A stretch of 10,815 bases of DNA from assembly GCA_963559585.1 (NCBI GenBank), contig CAUWLJ010000112.1, positions 1 to 10,815 of the forward strand. Direction: 5' to 3'. The translations under genes were made by a program, and so were the position numbers. Of this stretch, positions 1 through 6,603 are shown one piece after another. This DNA comes from Eisenbergiella sp963559585. Its GTDB lineage: Bacteria; Bacillota; Clostridia; Lachnospirales; Lachnospiraceae. The number at the start of each line of letters is the position of its first letter. The first letter of the stretch is position 1. A model generated the notes under the pieces. It searched no databases and was not told where the DNA came from. It saw nothing but the letters and a program-made list of their open reading frames with translations.

Positions 1-12
1 TACTTCTGACAT
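1..12 (-). CDS. Transketolase, C-terminal subunit (first four codons only)
   Basis: The minus strand reads ATG TCA GAA GTA at 12-1, giving M-S-E-V, in a different frame from the N-terminal subunit that it overlaps. GGTG sits about 7 nt upstream as a weak ribosome binding site. C-terminal transketolase subunits in Clostridia commonly begin with MSEVK-like sequences and follow the N-terminal subunit directly. If the base before position 1 makes the neighbour's last codon TAA or TAG, the overlap is 14 nt, consistent with translational coupling. Only 12 bases are visible, so the call rests mainly on context. Confidence 0.6.
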
Positions 13-836
13 AATGCTTCACCTACTTTCTCAAGATCTGCCATAGCGATGGCGTACTGCTCGTCGTTGGGGGCGGTTCCATGCCATGCCACGTTGCCTT
101 CCATGAAGGATACGCCCTTGCCCTTTAAGCTGTGGGCGATGATAGCGGTAGGCATTCCCTTGGTTTCCCGGGCTTCCCTGAAGGCTGCGCGCAGGGCGTC
201 AAAATCATGGGCATCCACGTTGATTACATGGAAATTGAAGGCTTCAAACTTTTTATCAATAGGATAAGGAGAGCAGACTTCATCAACGGGGCCGTCGATC
301 TGCAGGCCGTTGTTGTCCACGATCACCACCAGGTTGTCCAGCTTTCTGTGGCCTGCGAACATAGCGGCCTCCCACACCTGTCCTTCCTCGATCTCTCCAT
401 CTCCCAGAAGGGTGTATACACGGAAATCCTTGTTGTCCAGCCTGGCGCCCAGAGCCATTCCCACCGCCGCGGAAATACCCTGTCCCAGAGAGCCGGTGGA
501 CATGTCTACGCCGGGCACATGCTGGAGGCAGGGATGGCCCTGAAGGTAGGAGCCCAGCTTACGCAGGGTGGTCAGATCTTCCACAGGGAAGTAGCCTCTG
601 TGAGCCAGAGTAGAGTACAGTCCGGGAGCGGTATGCCCCTTGGAAAGCACGAAACGGTCACGGCCCGGATCCTTCGGGTTCTTGGGATCCACGTTCATTT
701 CCTCAAAATAGAGGTAGGTAAAGATATCGGCTGCGGACAGGGATCCGCCGGGATGTCCGGCCTTGGCACTGTGTACGCCTGTCACAATGCCCTTTCGGAT
801 CTCGTTCGCCATTTTAGCGAGTTCAAGATTCTCCAT
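1..836 (-). CDS. Transketolase, N-terminal subunit (3' end at the window edge)
   Basis: This is the thiamine-diphosphate-binding half of a split transketolase, a cytosolic enzyme moving two-carbon units between sugar phosphates in the non-oxidative pentose phosphate pathway. My translation from the ATG at 836 gives 278 codons (MENLELAKMANEIRKG...). It shows HPGG (residues 28-31), SKGHTAP (65-71), STGSLGQG (113-120) and the ThDP motif, GDG at 145-147 with NN at 175-176. About 275-280 aa is the usual length for the N-terminal subunit when the enzyme is encoded in two pieces. GGGAGG lies 8 nt before the ATG, which fixes the start. Only two bases (TA) of the next codon are visible. They probably belong to a stop, because the next subunit starts inside this end. 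It lies downstream of araD on the same strand, so it can take up the xylulose-5-P made by the arabinose pathway. Full-length single-chain transketolase is excluded by the overlapping next start. Confidence 0.93.
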   Translation of the reverse strand, partial: MENLELAKMANEIRKGIVTGVHSAKAGHPGGSLSAADIFTYLYFEEMNVDPKNPKDPGRDRFVLSKGHTAPGLYSTLAHRGYFPVEDLTTLRKLGSYLQGHPCLQHVPGVDMSTGSLGQGISAAVGMALGARLDNKDFRVYTLLGDGEIEEGQVWEAAMFAGHRKLDNLVVIVDNNGLQIDGPVDEVCSPYPIDKKFEAFNFHVINVDAHDFDALRAAFREARETKGMPTAIIAHSLKGKGVSFMEGNVAWHGTAPNDEQYAIAMADLEKVGEALCQK

Positions 837-844
837 GAAATTTT

Positions 845-850
845 CCTCCC
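845..850 (-). promoter_or_regulatory. Ribosome binding site of the transketolase N-terminal subunit
   Basis: GGGAGG on the minus strand, 8 nt before the ATG at 836. It decides the start and shows that the gene is translated independently of araD. Confidence 0.8.
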
Positions 851-865
851 GTTAGATTGATGTGT

Positions 866-1017
866 AACAGTTCAGCCGCGCCCATTCACAAAACGCCCCT
901 ACGGGGCTTTCCGCTGCTATGCAGCTTCTTTTGCTCAAGTTACTCGCAATAGCGAGTAACTTGGGGGCGCATCAGTTCATATCGGTGTGCAGAACAAACC
1001 GATATGGCTGAACTGTT
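866..1017. repeat. 152-bp multi-hairpin element between araD and transketolase
   Basis: The outer arms are a perfect 12-bp inverted repeat, AACAGTTCAGCC at 866-877 and GGCTGAACTGTT at 1006-1017. A second nested pair, GCGCCC (878-883) and GGGCGC (965-970), lies inside. Four hairpins are enclosed: GCCCC/GGGGC (895-899/903-907), GCTGC/GCAGC (913-917/921-925), a perfect 12-bp stem CAAGTTACTCGC with loop AATA (936-947/952-963), and CATATCGG/CCGATATG (978-985/999-1006). The last competes with the outer stem by one base. It fills almost the whole intergenic gap and should be transcribed toward the transketolase gene. No target-site duplication is evident. It could be a dispersed palindromic repeat or a structured leader; I cannot place it in a named family. 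Confidence 0.7.
890..910 (-). terminator. Possible intrinsic terminator or attenuator after araD
   Basis: On the minus strand GCCCC-GTA-GGGGC is followed by GTTTTGTG. The stem is short but all G/C, and the T run is only four long. It lies about 120 nt after the araD stop and about 55 nt before the transketolase start. It may end most arabinose transcripts, attenuate read-through, or simply be a hairpin of the larger 866-1017 element. Confidence 0.35.
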
Positions 1018-1020
1018 TAT

Positions 1021-1049
1021 AATATACTTAATTTTCCGCCGTTTGTCCA
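1021..1049 (-). promoter_or_regulatory. Candidate sigma-A promoter for the transketolase genes
   Basis: Minus strand TGGACA (1049-1044), a 17-bp spacer, then TATATT (1026-1021). It overlaps the last codons of araD. A transcript from it would carry a leader of roughly 180 nt containing all of the hairpins at 866-1017. It would let transketolase be made when the arabinose genes are off. The -35 differs from TTGACA by one base and the -10 from TATAAT by one. Confidence 0.4.
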
Positions 1050-1732
1050 TAGTAAGCATTCGCGCCATGCTTCCTGTAGTAATGCTTGTCCTGAAGCTCC
1101 TGGGGCGCGGGCTGGATGCGGGCGTTGATGGTTTCCGCGCGGTAAGCCATTTTGGCCACCTCCTCCAGCACCACTGCGTTGTGCACCGCCTCGTGGGCGT
1201 CCTTTCCCCAGGCAAAGGGGCCATGGTTCTTGCACAGCACAGCAGGTACGGCCGCAGGATCCTTGCCCATGGCACGGAACTCATTTACAATCAGATGGCC
1301 CGTATTCTCCTCATAGGCCTCCTCGATCTCCTCCCTGGTCAGGCATCTTAAACAGGGAACCTCCCCGTAAATATAGTCCGCATGGGTGGTTCCGTAGCAG
1401 GGAATGCTCCTTCCCGCCTGCGCCCAGCTTGTGGCATAGGAGGAATGGGTATGTACGATCCCGCCGATCTGAGGGAAAGCCTTGTACAGCTCCACATGGG
1501 TGGCTGTATCGGAGGAGGGATTGTATTTTCCCTCCACCTTGTTTCCGTTCAGATCCACGATCACCATATCCTCCGGGGTGAGCTTATCATAGTCCACTCC
1601 GCTGGGTTTGATGGCAAAAAGTCCCGTCTCCCGGTCGATCTCACTCACGTTTCCCCAGGTAAAGGTCACAAGGCCATACTTGGGGAGAAGCATGTTGGCT
1701 TCATATACTTTTCTTTTTAATTCCTCTAACAT
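1028..1732 (-). CDS. araD: L-ribulose-5-phosphate 4-epimerase
   Basis: Class II aldolase/epimerase family enzyme of the cytosol that converts L-ribulose-5-phosphate to D-xylulose-5-phosphate, the last dedicated step of L-arabinose breakdown. The 234-aa product is close to the 231 aa of E. coli AraD and can be aligned with it by eye over its whole length. Expected zinc ligands are His94 and His96 (IVHTH) and His170 (KNHGPFAWG). Ser73-Ser74-Asp75 forms the substrate-binding/catalytic SSD stretch. THADY at 116-120 supplies the conserved Asp119, and Tyr228 sits in the C-terminal RKHGANAYYGQ. The start at 1732 is supported by GAGGA a few bases upstream. A 174-nt spacer of repeats separates it from araB upstream, and the ribosome binding site begins just after the last repeat. 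Nothing looks broken. UlaF/SgbE-type epimerases are close relatives, but the araA-araB context decides the assignment. Confidence 0.96.
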   Translation of the reverse strand: MLEELKRKVYEANMLLPKYGLVTFTWGNVSEIDRETGLFAIKPSGVDYDKLTPEDMVIVDLNGNKVEGKYNPSSDTATHVELYKAFPQIGGIVHTHSSYATSWAQAGRSIPCYGTTHADYIYGEVPCLRCLTREEIEEAYEENTGHLIVNEFRAMGKDPAAVPAVLCKNHGPFAWGKDAHEAVHNAVVLEEVAKMAYRAETINARIQPAPQELQDKHYYRKHGANAYYGQTAEN

Positions 1733-1743
1733 ATCTTCCTCTG

Positions 1744-1800
1744 TTTCTGCCGCCGAAAGGCGGCATTCTGTTCATGGGGACTCATGCGCAGCATGATCCC
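1744..1800. repeat. 57-bp hairpin repeat, copy 1 (araB-araD gap)
   Basis: This copy matches 1834-1890 with only about four differences, in the same orientation and offset by 90 bp. It contains two potential hairpins. One is TGCCGCC-GAAA-GGCGGCA (1748-1765, perfect 7-bp stem). The other is GGGA-c-TCATGC-GCA-GCATGA-TCCC (1777-1800, 10 bp with one bulged base). On the minus-strand transcript it lies directly before the araD ribosome binding site. The form recalls intergenic REP/BIME-like repeats, but I cannot name a family. Confidence 0.85.
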
Positions 1801-1825
1801 GCGCGATAATCTTGGATTTTCGCGC
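1801..1825. repeat. Hairpin linking the two repeat copies
   Basis: GCGCGA-T-AATC, loop TTG, GATT-T-TCGCGC: ten base pairs with one T/T mismatch and a three-base loop. Together with the copies on either side it makes five consecutive stem-loops in the araB-araD spacer. Confidence 0.7.
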
Positions 1826-1833
1826 ACCCTCTT

Positions 1834-1890
1834 TTTCTGCCGCCGAAGGGCGGCATTCTGTTCACAGGGACTCATGCGCAGCATGATCCT
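1834..1890. repeat. 57-bp hairpin repeat, copy 2 (araB-araD gap)
   Basis: Second direct copy. Its hairpins are TGCCGCC-GAAG-GGCGGCA (1838-1855) and GGGA-c-TCATGC-GCA-GCATGA-TCC (1867-1889). The few changes from copy 1 fall in the first hairpin's loop, the linker between hairpins, and the last base. The two stems are therefore conserved apart from that terminal pair. It ends 16 nt before the araB stop codon. In the transcript neither hairpin is followed by a U run, so these are not ordinary terminators. Confidence 0.85.
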
Positions 1891-1906
1891 GCTTCTGCAT
1901 CCTCTC

Positions 1907-3502
1907 TTACACCAGCGATTCCACAGCCGCCTTCTCGATGGCAAGGCCGGCGGTGTAGCGCTTCACGAACACGTCGAAGCCTTCCACATCCTTTGCATCG
2001 GGAGCCAGCTCCACGCCCTTCTGTCCGGCAAACACACGCTTATCCAGGAAATCGGACAGGCTCTCCCCTTCCTGTTTATGGATCATATAGGAAGCAAGAA
2101 CGGCGATTCCCCATGCTCCGCCCTCTCCGGCAGTCTCCATCACGGTGACAGGGGTGTTTACGGCTGCCGCCATGATCTTCTGGCCCACTTCCTTGGTCTT
2201 GAACAGGCCGCCGTGGCCGATCATTTTATCCACCTGAATGCCCTCCTCCTTCATCAGGATGTCAAGGCCTGTTTTCAGAGCGCCCAGGGCGGTGAAAAGG
2301 TGAACGCGCATGAAGTTTGCCAGGTTGAATCTGTTTTCAGGGTTCCTTACGAACAGGGGACGTCCCTCCTCAAATCCGGTGATGTGCTCGCCGGAAAAGT
2401 AGTTGTAGGCAAGCAGGCCGCCGCAGTCCGGGTCACCCTCCAGGGCTTTGCGGTACAGGGTTCCGTACAGATCGTTTTTGTCCACCTTCATGCCGAATGC
2501 CTGCGTGAACTCCTCGAACAGGTTGATCCAGGCATTCAGATCGGAGGTGCAGTTGTTGCAGTGCACCATGGCAACCGGATTGCCGTCCGGGGTAGCCACC
2601 ATGTCGATCTCAGGATGCAGCTTTTTCAGGCCGTTTTCCAGAACCACCTGGGCAAATACGCTGGTTCCGGCAGAAACATTGCTGGTACGCACGCCCACGC
2701 TGTTGGTGGCCACCATGCCCGTGCCAGCGTCTCCCTCGGGAGGGCAGAGGGGGATGCCTGCCTGAAGATTTCCTGATACGTCCAGAAGCTTTGCCCCTTC
2801 CTCGGTGAGAGTTCCTGCGTTCTCTCCCGCCACCAGAATCTCAGGAAGAATATCCAAAAGCTTCCAGGAGAATCCCTCTCCTGCCGTCATTTCCTCAAAT
2901 TTCTCCACCATGGCGGCGCTGTAGCGTCTGGTTCCGGGGTCGATGGGCATCATGCCCGCCGCTTCGCCGATACCGATTACCTTGCGCCCGGTAAGCTTCC
3001 AGTGCACGTAGCCCTCCAGGGTAGTGAGGAAATCAATATCCTTCACATGCTCCTCCTTATTCAGGATCGCCTGATAGAGGTGGGCAATGCTCCATCTCTG
3101 GGGAATGTTGAACTGGAAGGCCTCCGTCAGAGCCGCAGCCGCCTTCTCTGTGATGGTATTTCTCCAGGTGCGGAAGGGCACCAGAAGCTCTCCGTCCCGG
3201 CCAAAGGGCAGATAGCCGTGCATCATGGCGGAAAAGCCGATGGCTCCCACAGTGGTCAGGGTCACGCCGTATTTTTCCTGCACATCCTTCGCCATATTAG
3301 TGTAGGCATCCTGAAGCCCCGTCCATATATCCTCCTGGCTGTACGTCCAGATCCCGTTCTCAAAACGGTTCTCCCATTCATGGTTGCCGCCTGCAATGGG
3401 ATGGTTTTCTTCATCCACCAGCACGGCCTTGATCCTTGTGGAACCAAACTCGATTCCCAGAGCCGTCCTTCCCTCTACGATCATTTGTTTCATATCGCTC
3501 AT
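1907..3502 (-). CDS. araB: L-ribulokinase, FGGY family (AraB/AraK type)
   Basis: FGGY-family sugar kinase that phosphorylates L-ribulose with ATP to L-ribulose-5-phosphate in the cytosol. The 531-aa product has the N-terminal ASKHA phosphate motif (ALGIEFGSTRIKAVLVD, residues 14-30). EGDAGTGM at 256-263 holds the likely catalytic Asp258. VSAGTS (277-282) leads into the C-terminal lobe, and GHGGLFKT (429-436) plus AGEGGAWGIAVLA (458-470) form the adenosine side. The start is backed by GGAAAGG 6-7 nt upstream, and the gap to araA is only 21 nt, so the two are co-transcribed. The N-terminus resembles the clostridial kinase described as AraK in Clostridium acetobutylicum more than the E. coli or B. 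subtilis AraB that I remember. By sequence alone, xylulokinase-like kinases are an alternative; position between araA and araD makes ribulokinase by far the best call. Confidence 0.88.
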   Translation of the reverse strand: MSDMKQMIVEGRTALGIEFGSTRIKAVLVDEENHPIAGGNHEWENRFENGIWTYSQEDIWTGLQDAYTNMAKDVQEKYGVTLTTVGAIGFSAMMHGYLPFGRDGELLVPFRTWRNTITEKAAAALTEAFQFNIPQRWSIAHLYQAILNKEEHVKDIDFLTTLEGYVHWKLTGRKVIGIGEAAGMMPIDPGTRRYSAAMVEKFEEMTAGEGFSWKLLDILPEILVAGENAGTLTEEGAKLLDVSGNLQAGIPLCPPEGDAGTGMVATNSVGVRTSNVSAGTSVFAQVVLENGLKKLHPEIDMVATPDGNPVAMVHCNNCTSDLNAWINLFEEFTQAFGMKVDKNDLYGTLYRKALEGDPDCGGLLAYNYFSGEHITGFEEGRPLFVRNPENRFNLANFMRVHLFTALGALKTGLDILMKEEGIQVDKMIGHGGLFKTKEVGQKIMAAAVNTPVTVMETAGEGGAWGIAVLASYMIHKQEGESLSDFLDKRVFAGQKGVELAPDAKDVEGFDVFVKRYTAGLAIEKAAVESLV

Positions 3503-3523
3503 AGTTACCTTTCCTTTCTATCA

Positions 3524-5020
3524 TTATCTATAATACACGCTGTTCCATCTCAGCTCATTTTTCAGGCTCTTGATGGTGGTGCTGTTATCGATCACAACGC
3601 TCTCGATACCCATAGCATCGGCCCAGTCCACCATCTGCTCCACGCTCAGATCGTAAGAAAATGCGGTGTGGTGTGCGCCGCCTGCCAGGATCCACGCTGC
3701 CGCTCCCACCTCCAGAGAGGGCTGGGGCGTCCAGAACGCGGTAGCTACGGGAAGCTTTGGCATTTCCTTTTCGCACTTCTTACAATCCACGGCATTGATG
3801 AGCAGGCGGAAACGGTTCCCCAGGTCGATGAGGGACGCAGCCACCGCCGGGCCTGTCTTGGAGGTGAATACCAGGCGGGCGGGATCCTCCCTGCTGCCCA
3901 TGCTCAGAGGCTGAACCTTGATGGAGATGGGGCCGTCTGCGATGGTGGGGCATACCTCAAGCATATGCGCCTGCAGGATCCCTTCTTTTCCGGGAACCAG
4001 GTTGTAGGTGTAATCCTCCATGAAGGAGGTTCCCTTCGCATTCGGCATACCCGCCGTCATAATCTTCATCAGACGCACCATGGCCGCGGTTTTCCAGTCT
4101 CCCTCGCCGCCGAAGCCGTAGCCCTTCTCCATCAGCCGCTGGATTGCCAGGCCGGGAAGCTGCTTCAGGCCGCCCAGCATACCGAAATGGGTAACGATAG
4201 CCTGGTAATTGCCCTCCTCCAGAAACCGCTCCAGCCCGATCTCGATCCTGGCCTGGGCCGCCACATGCCGTCTGAACTCGCCGGGATCTCTGCCCTCCAA
4301 TAGAATCTGGTACTTGCTGTAATACTCTTCCACCAGGGCTTCCACATCGCCGTCAGCCACCGCGTCCACATACTCCACCGCATCGTTGACGCAGTAATGG
4401 TCGATCTCCCAGCCAAACTTTACCTCGGCCTCCACCTTGTCTCCCTCGGTTACCGCCACGTTGTTCATGTTATCGCCAATGCGGCATACGCGGATATGGG
4501 AGGACTCCATGATCCCCACCGCCGTCCTCATCCAGCTTCCCAGACTCTCCTGCACGGACGGGCTGGCCCAGTGCCCCACGATCACCTTGCGCTCGATGCC
4601 CATGCGGCTCACGATATGGCCGTACTCCCTGTCTCCATGGGCGGACTGATTCTCATTCATGAAATCCATGTCAATGGAATCATAGGGGATTTCCTCATTA
4701 AACTGGGTATGCAGATGGCACAGAGGCTTTCTGTACTCCTTCAGCCCCAGAATCCACATTTTCGCCGGGGAAAAGGTGTGCATCCAGGTGATCACGCCCG
4801 CGCACTCCTCGTCCGCATTGGCCGCGTTCAGCGTCCTGCGGATGGTGGCCGGATCGATCAGGGTGGGCTTCAGCACCACCTCAAAGGGAAGCCGCCCGGA
4901 GGCGTTCAGCCCCTCCACGATTTGGGCGGAATGCTCCGCCACCTTTCTCAGGCACTCGTCCCCGTACAGATCCTGAGATCCTGTACAAAACCAGAACTTG
5001 TAGTTTGCTCCTGTTTTCAT
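3524..5020 (-). CDS. araA: L-arabinose isomerase
   Basis: Cytosolic, manganese-dependent isomerase that converts L-arabinose to L-ribulose, the first step of the pathway. The 498-aa product matches the family length (about 500 aa in E. coli). It has the N-terminal FWFCTGSQDLYG (residues 9-20), the VITWMHTFSPAKMW stretch (76-89) and HLHTQFN (102-108). The four expected metal/catalytic positions are present: Glu306 in GFGGEGDWK, Glu335 in TSFMEDY, His352 in ILQAHMLEVCP, and His450-His451 in GGAHHTAFS. The start is set by AAGGAGG ending 7-8 nt before the ATG. It is the first structural gene after araR, with 168 nt between them and no convincing promoter in that gap. It is probably carried on the araR transcript or on one I could not locate. 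No sign of damage. Confidence 0.97.
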   Translation of the reverse strand: MKTGANYKFWFCTGSQDLYGDECLRKVAEHSAQIVEGLNASGRLPFEVVLKPTLIDPATIRRTLNAANADEECAGVITWMHTFSPAKMWILGLKEYRKPLCHLHTQFNEEIPYDSIDMDFMNENQSAHGDREYGHIVSRMGIERKVIVGHWASPSVQESLGSWMRTAVGIMESSHIRVCRIGDNMNNVAVTEGDKVEAEVKFGWEIDHYCVNDAVEYVDAVADGDVEALVEEYYSKYQILLEGRDPGEFRRHVAAQARIEIGLERFLEEGNYQAIVTHFGMLGGLKQLPGLAIQRLMEKGYGFGGEGDWKTAAMVRLMKIMTAGMPNAKGTSFMEDYTYNLVPGKEGILQAHMLEVCPTIADGPISIKVQPLSMGSREDPARLVFTSKTGPAVAASLIDLGNRFRLLINAVDCKKCEKEMPKLPVATAFWTPQPSLEVGAAAWILAGGAHHTAFSYDLSVEQMVDWADAMGIESVVIDNSTTIKSLKNELRWNSVYYR

Positions 5021-5105
5021 TTTGCTTTCCTCCTTATTTCTTCTCTCTATATGCGCTTTATTCCCGCGGGCAGCGGGCCAGGCAGCCCTGCCTGCATGAA
5101 TATTT

Positions 5106-5153
5106 GGCGGCTGTCGCGGGGTTTTTGACTTTTATATCCATCTGTCAGCCGCC
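5106..5153. promoter_or_regulatory. Inverted repeat in the araR-araA gap
   Basis: GGCGGCTG (5106-5113) and CAGCCGCC (5146-5153) form a perfect 8-bp G/C-rich pair with a 32-nt loop. The loop holds an AT-rich stretch, TATAAAAGTC on the minus strand. A second small hairpin, CAGGCA/TGCCTG near 5080-5095, follows in the direction of araA. No T run follows either one, so an ordinary terminator is unlikely. It could stabilise the 5' end of araA mRNA or modulate read-through from araR. Confidence 0.4.
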
Positions 5154-5188
5154 GCTTATTTCCACCGGCCATCCTGTGTAAGGCTCGT

Positions 5189-6277
5189 CTACGAAGTATC
5201 CGCCCTTCTCTGCACGCTGTCCCGCTCCACAATCTGCGTCACAAACTCGTAATTCCCGTTAAAGGAAGGATCCTGCATCATGGCAAGCAGATTTTCCGCC
5301 GCCTTCTCCCCCAGCCGGCTGGTGGGGTGATGCACGCTGGTAAGCCGCGTATCCGCCAGCTCGGCAAGCTCCGAATCGTCTATGCTGATCAGGGAAATAT
5401 CCTCCGGCACCCGGATTCCCTCCTCCTTCAGCAACGTCTCCAGCTGAAAAGCGATCTTATCGTTGTAGCAGAACACTGCCGTACAGTCCCGGAAGTTTCT
5501 CAGGATCCGCTCCCTGTAATCGTGCAGATGCCCTTCACCCTCCGTATCCAGCCACACCTCCCTGCCGTCTCCCGCAGGGATGCCCAGCCTTCTGCATACG
5601 TCCAGATACCCTGCATACCTCAAATGTCCCTGTCCGTCGTCAAACTTCATCAGTGCTCCGATCTTCCGATGCCCTGCGTCCGCCAGATACTTCACCGCCA
5701 GCTCCGCGCACAGGCGGTCGTTCAGCGTCACATGGGGCAGGGAAAGCTGAGGATAATAGCTGTTAATAAAAAGAATGGGGATCCTGCGCTCCATCAGCTT
5801 CCCAAGAAGCGGCAGGTTCGGATTGGGGAGCCCGCTTTTCGTGGCTTCCAGGATGATCCCCGCCACATCGTCCCTGCTGATGATATCCTCCAGGATCGTC
5901 CGCTCCCGCTCCAGCAGATTATTAGTAAAAGCAATCTGCACCGAATAGCCCCGCTCAAACAGGTAATTCTCAATCCCCTGTATGGTTTTGGGAAATATAT
6001 AGCTGTCCACATAGGTGGTTACCACTGCGATCCGTGTCTTGTTCTCCAGTGTGGTCAGGCGGTTATTGCTCACATAGGTGCCGCTTCCCCTGCGCCGTAC
6101 CAAAAGCCCCTCCTCCTCCAGAAGCCCCAGGGCATGGCGCACCGTCTGCCTGCTTAATTGAAACCGCTCTCCCAGTTCATTCTCCGAAAACAGCTTCTCT
6201 CCCGGTTTCAGTTCTCCGCTCTCGATCCGGCTCTTGATCCAGTCCACAACCTGGCGGTATTTGGCCTGCTTTTCCAT
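5189..6277 (-). CDS. araR: GntR-LacI type arabinose regulator AraR
   Basis: DNA-binding repressor expected to release its operators when L-arabinose binds. The 362-aa product has a GntR winged-helix domain (residues 1-70, with SENELGERFQLSRQTVRHALGLLEEEG at about 31-57 and the wing RRRGSGTYV). It is joined to a LacI/periplasmic-binding-protein-like sensor domain (about 82-362, ending with the typical DDSELAELADTRLTSVHHP stretch). This GntR-LacI fusion defines the Bacillus/Clostridium AraR family. An ATG at 6289 would add four residues, but nothing like a ribosome binding site precedes it. The ATG at 6277 has GGAG 6 nt upstream, so I chose that. Its place at the head of the araA-araB-araD cluster on the same strand supports local and probably autogenous control. 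Confidence 0.92.
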   Translation of the reverse strand: MEKQAKYRQVVDWIKSRIESGELKPGEKLFSENELGERFQLSRQTVRHALGLLEEEGLLVRRRGSGTYVSNNRLTTLENKTRIAVVTTYVDSYIFPKTIQGIENYLFERGYSVQIAFTNNLLERERTILEDIISRDDVAGIILEATKSGLPNPNLPLLGKLMERRIPILFINSYYPQLSLPHVTLNDRLCAELAVKYLADAGHRKIGALMKFDDGQGHLRYAGYLDVCRRLGIPAGDGREVWLDTEGEGHLHDYRERILRNFRDCTAVFCYNDKIAFQLETLLKEEGIRVPEDISLISIDDSELAELADTRLTSVHHPTSRLGEKAAENLLAMMQDPSFNGNYEFVTQIVERDSVQRRADTS

Positions 6278-6285
6278 GCTGCTCT
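6278..6285 (-). promoter_or_regulatory. Ribosome binding site deciding the araR start
   Basis: Minus-strand GGAG followed by AGCAGC and ATG. The spacing fits the ATG at 6277 rather than the upstream in-frame ATG at 6289, which itself overlaps this motif. Confidence 0.65.
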
Positions 6286-6354
6286 CCATTCCGAAGCGTA
6301 AATGGTGTTACTGCTTCACACCCGTCTATGACGCTCCCGCACAGACAGACACAC

Positions 6355-6397
6355 AAAAGAATACAAGTTTATTCTCAGGTAAAAGTTGTATTCTTTT
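6355..6397. promoter_or_regulatory. 12-bp inverted repeat in the araR leader
   Basis: AAAAGAATACAA (6355-6366) and TTGTATTCTTTT (6386-6397) form a perfect inverted repeat with a 19-nt spacer. It lies about 80 nt upstream of the araR start and inside the transcript predicted from the promoter at 6526-6554. Both arms contain TTGTAT, also present near 6592. It may be a paired operator site for AraR. It could also be a weak A/T-rich terminator: a T run follows on the plus strand, but no plus-strand gene precedes it. Confidence 0.45.
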
Positions 6398-6525
6398 TTC
6401 TGTTTTCCTCTCTGTTTAGTAAAAAGAAAGGTGCAAAAAATCCGATTTTATCTATATTGTATAATTTCTTCCGTTCCGATTTGTGCAGTTTTTCAGAGGT
6501 TTCCCTGTCCTGCAATCCTAGTTTT

Positions 6526-6554
6526 ACTATAGCTCCGGTTCTGCTTCCTGTCAA
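6526..6554 (-). promoter_or_regulatory. Promoter of the araR-araA-araB-araD cluster
   Basis: On the minus strand TTGACA (6554-6549) is separated by exactly 17 bp from TATAGT (6531-6526). It is a consensus -35 and a one-mismatch -10. It points at araR and leaves a leader of roughly 240 nt. No equally good promoter is visible between araR and araA, so this is the best candidate for the whole cluster. Confidence 0.75.
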
Positions 6555-6591
6555 TATAAGCCGGGATATTTTATGTACATTCTTTATAAGT

Positions 6592-6603
6592 TGTATATAT
6601 ACA
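6592..6603. promoter_or_regulatory. Candidate operator palindrome upstream of the araR promoter
   Basis: TGTATATATACA is a perfect 12-bp palindrome within AAGTTGTATATATACATATT, about 40 bp upstream of the -35 box. The nonamer AAGTTGTAT recurs at 6383-6391 and its inverse, ATACAAGTT, at 6361-6369. B. subtilis AraR boxes are AT-rich dyads with TTGTAC half-sites, so the resemblance is suggestive only. Confidence 0.35.

Noticed and set aside
132..860. Plus-strand frame of 242 codons
   Set aside because: Antisense shadow of the transketolase N-terminal subunit, whose motifs are clear on the minus strand.
1744..1890. CRISPR-like array
   Set aside because: Only two copies of a hairpin-rich 57-bp unit with a 33-bp linker that is itself a hairpin, and no cas genes; it fits an intergenic repeat better.
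1726..1944. Minus-strand reading frame of 72 codons through the twin repeats, with a repeated peptide (IMLRMSP.EQNAA.RRQK)
   Set aside because: The peptide repeat is only the translation of the two DNA repeats; it overlaps araB and lacks a ribosome binding site.
1784..4303. Long plus-strand frames opposite araB and araA
   Set aside because: Antisense shadows of full-length, well recognised enzymes.
5042..5060. Possible CcpA (cre) site near AATAAAGCGCATAT upstream of araA
   Set aside because: Too many mismatches to the cre consensus.
6277..6289. Upstream ATG as araR start
   Set aside because: No ribosome binding site before it, and it overlaps the GGAG that serves the ATG at 6277.
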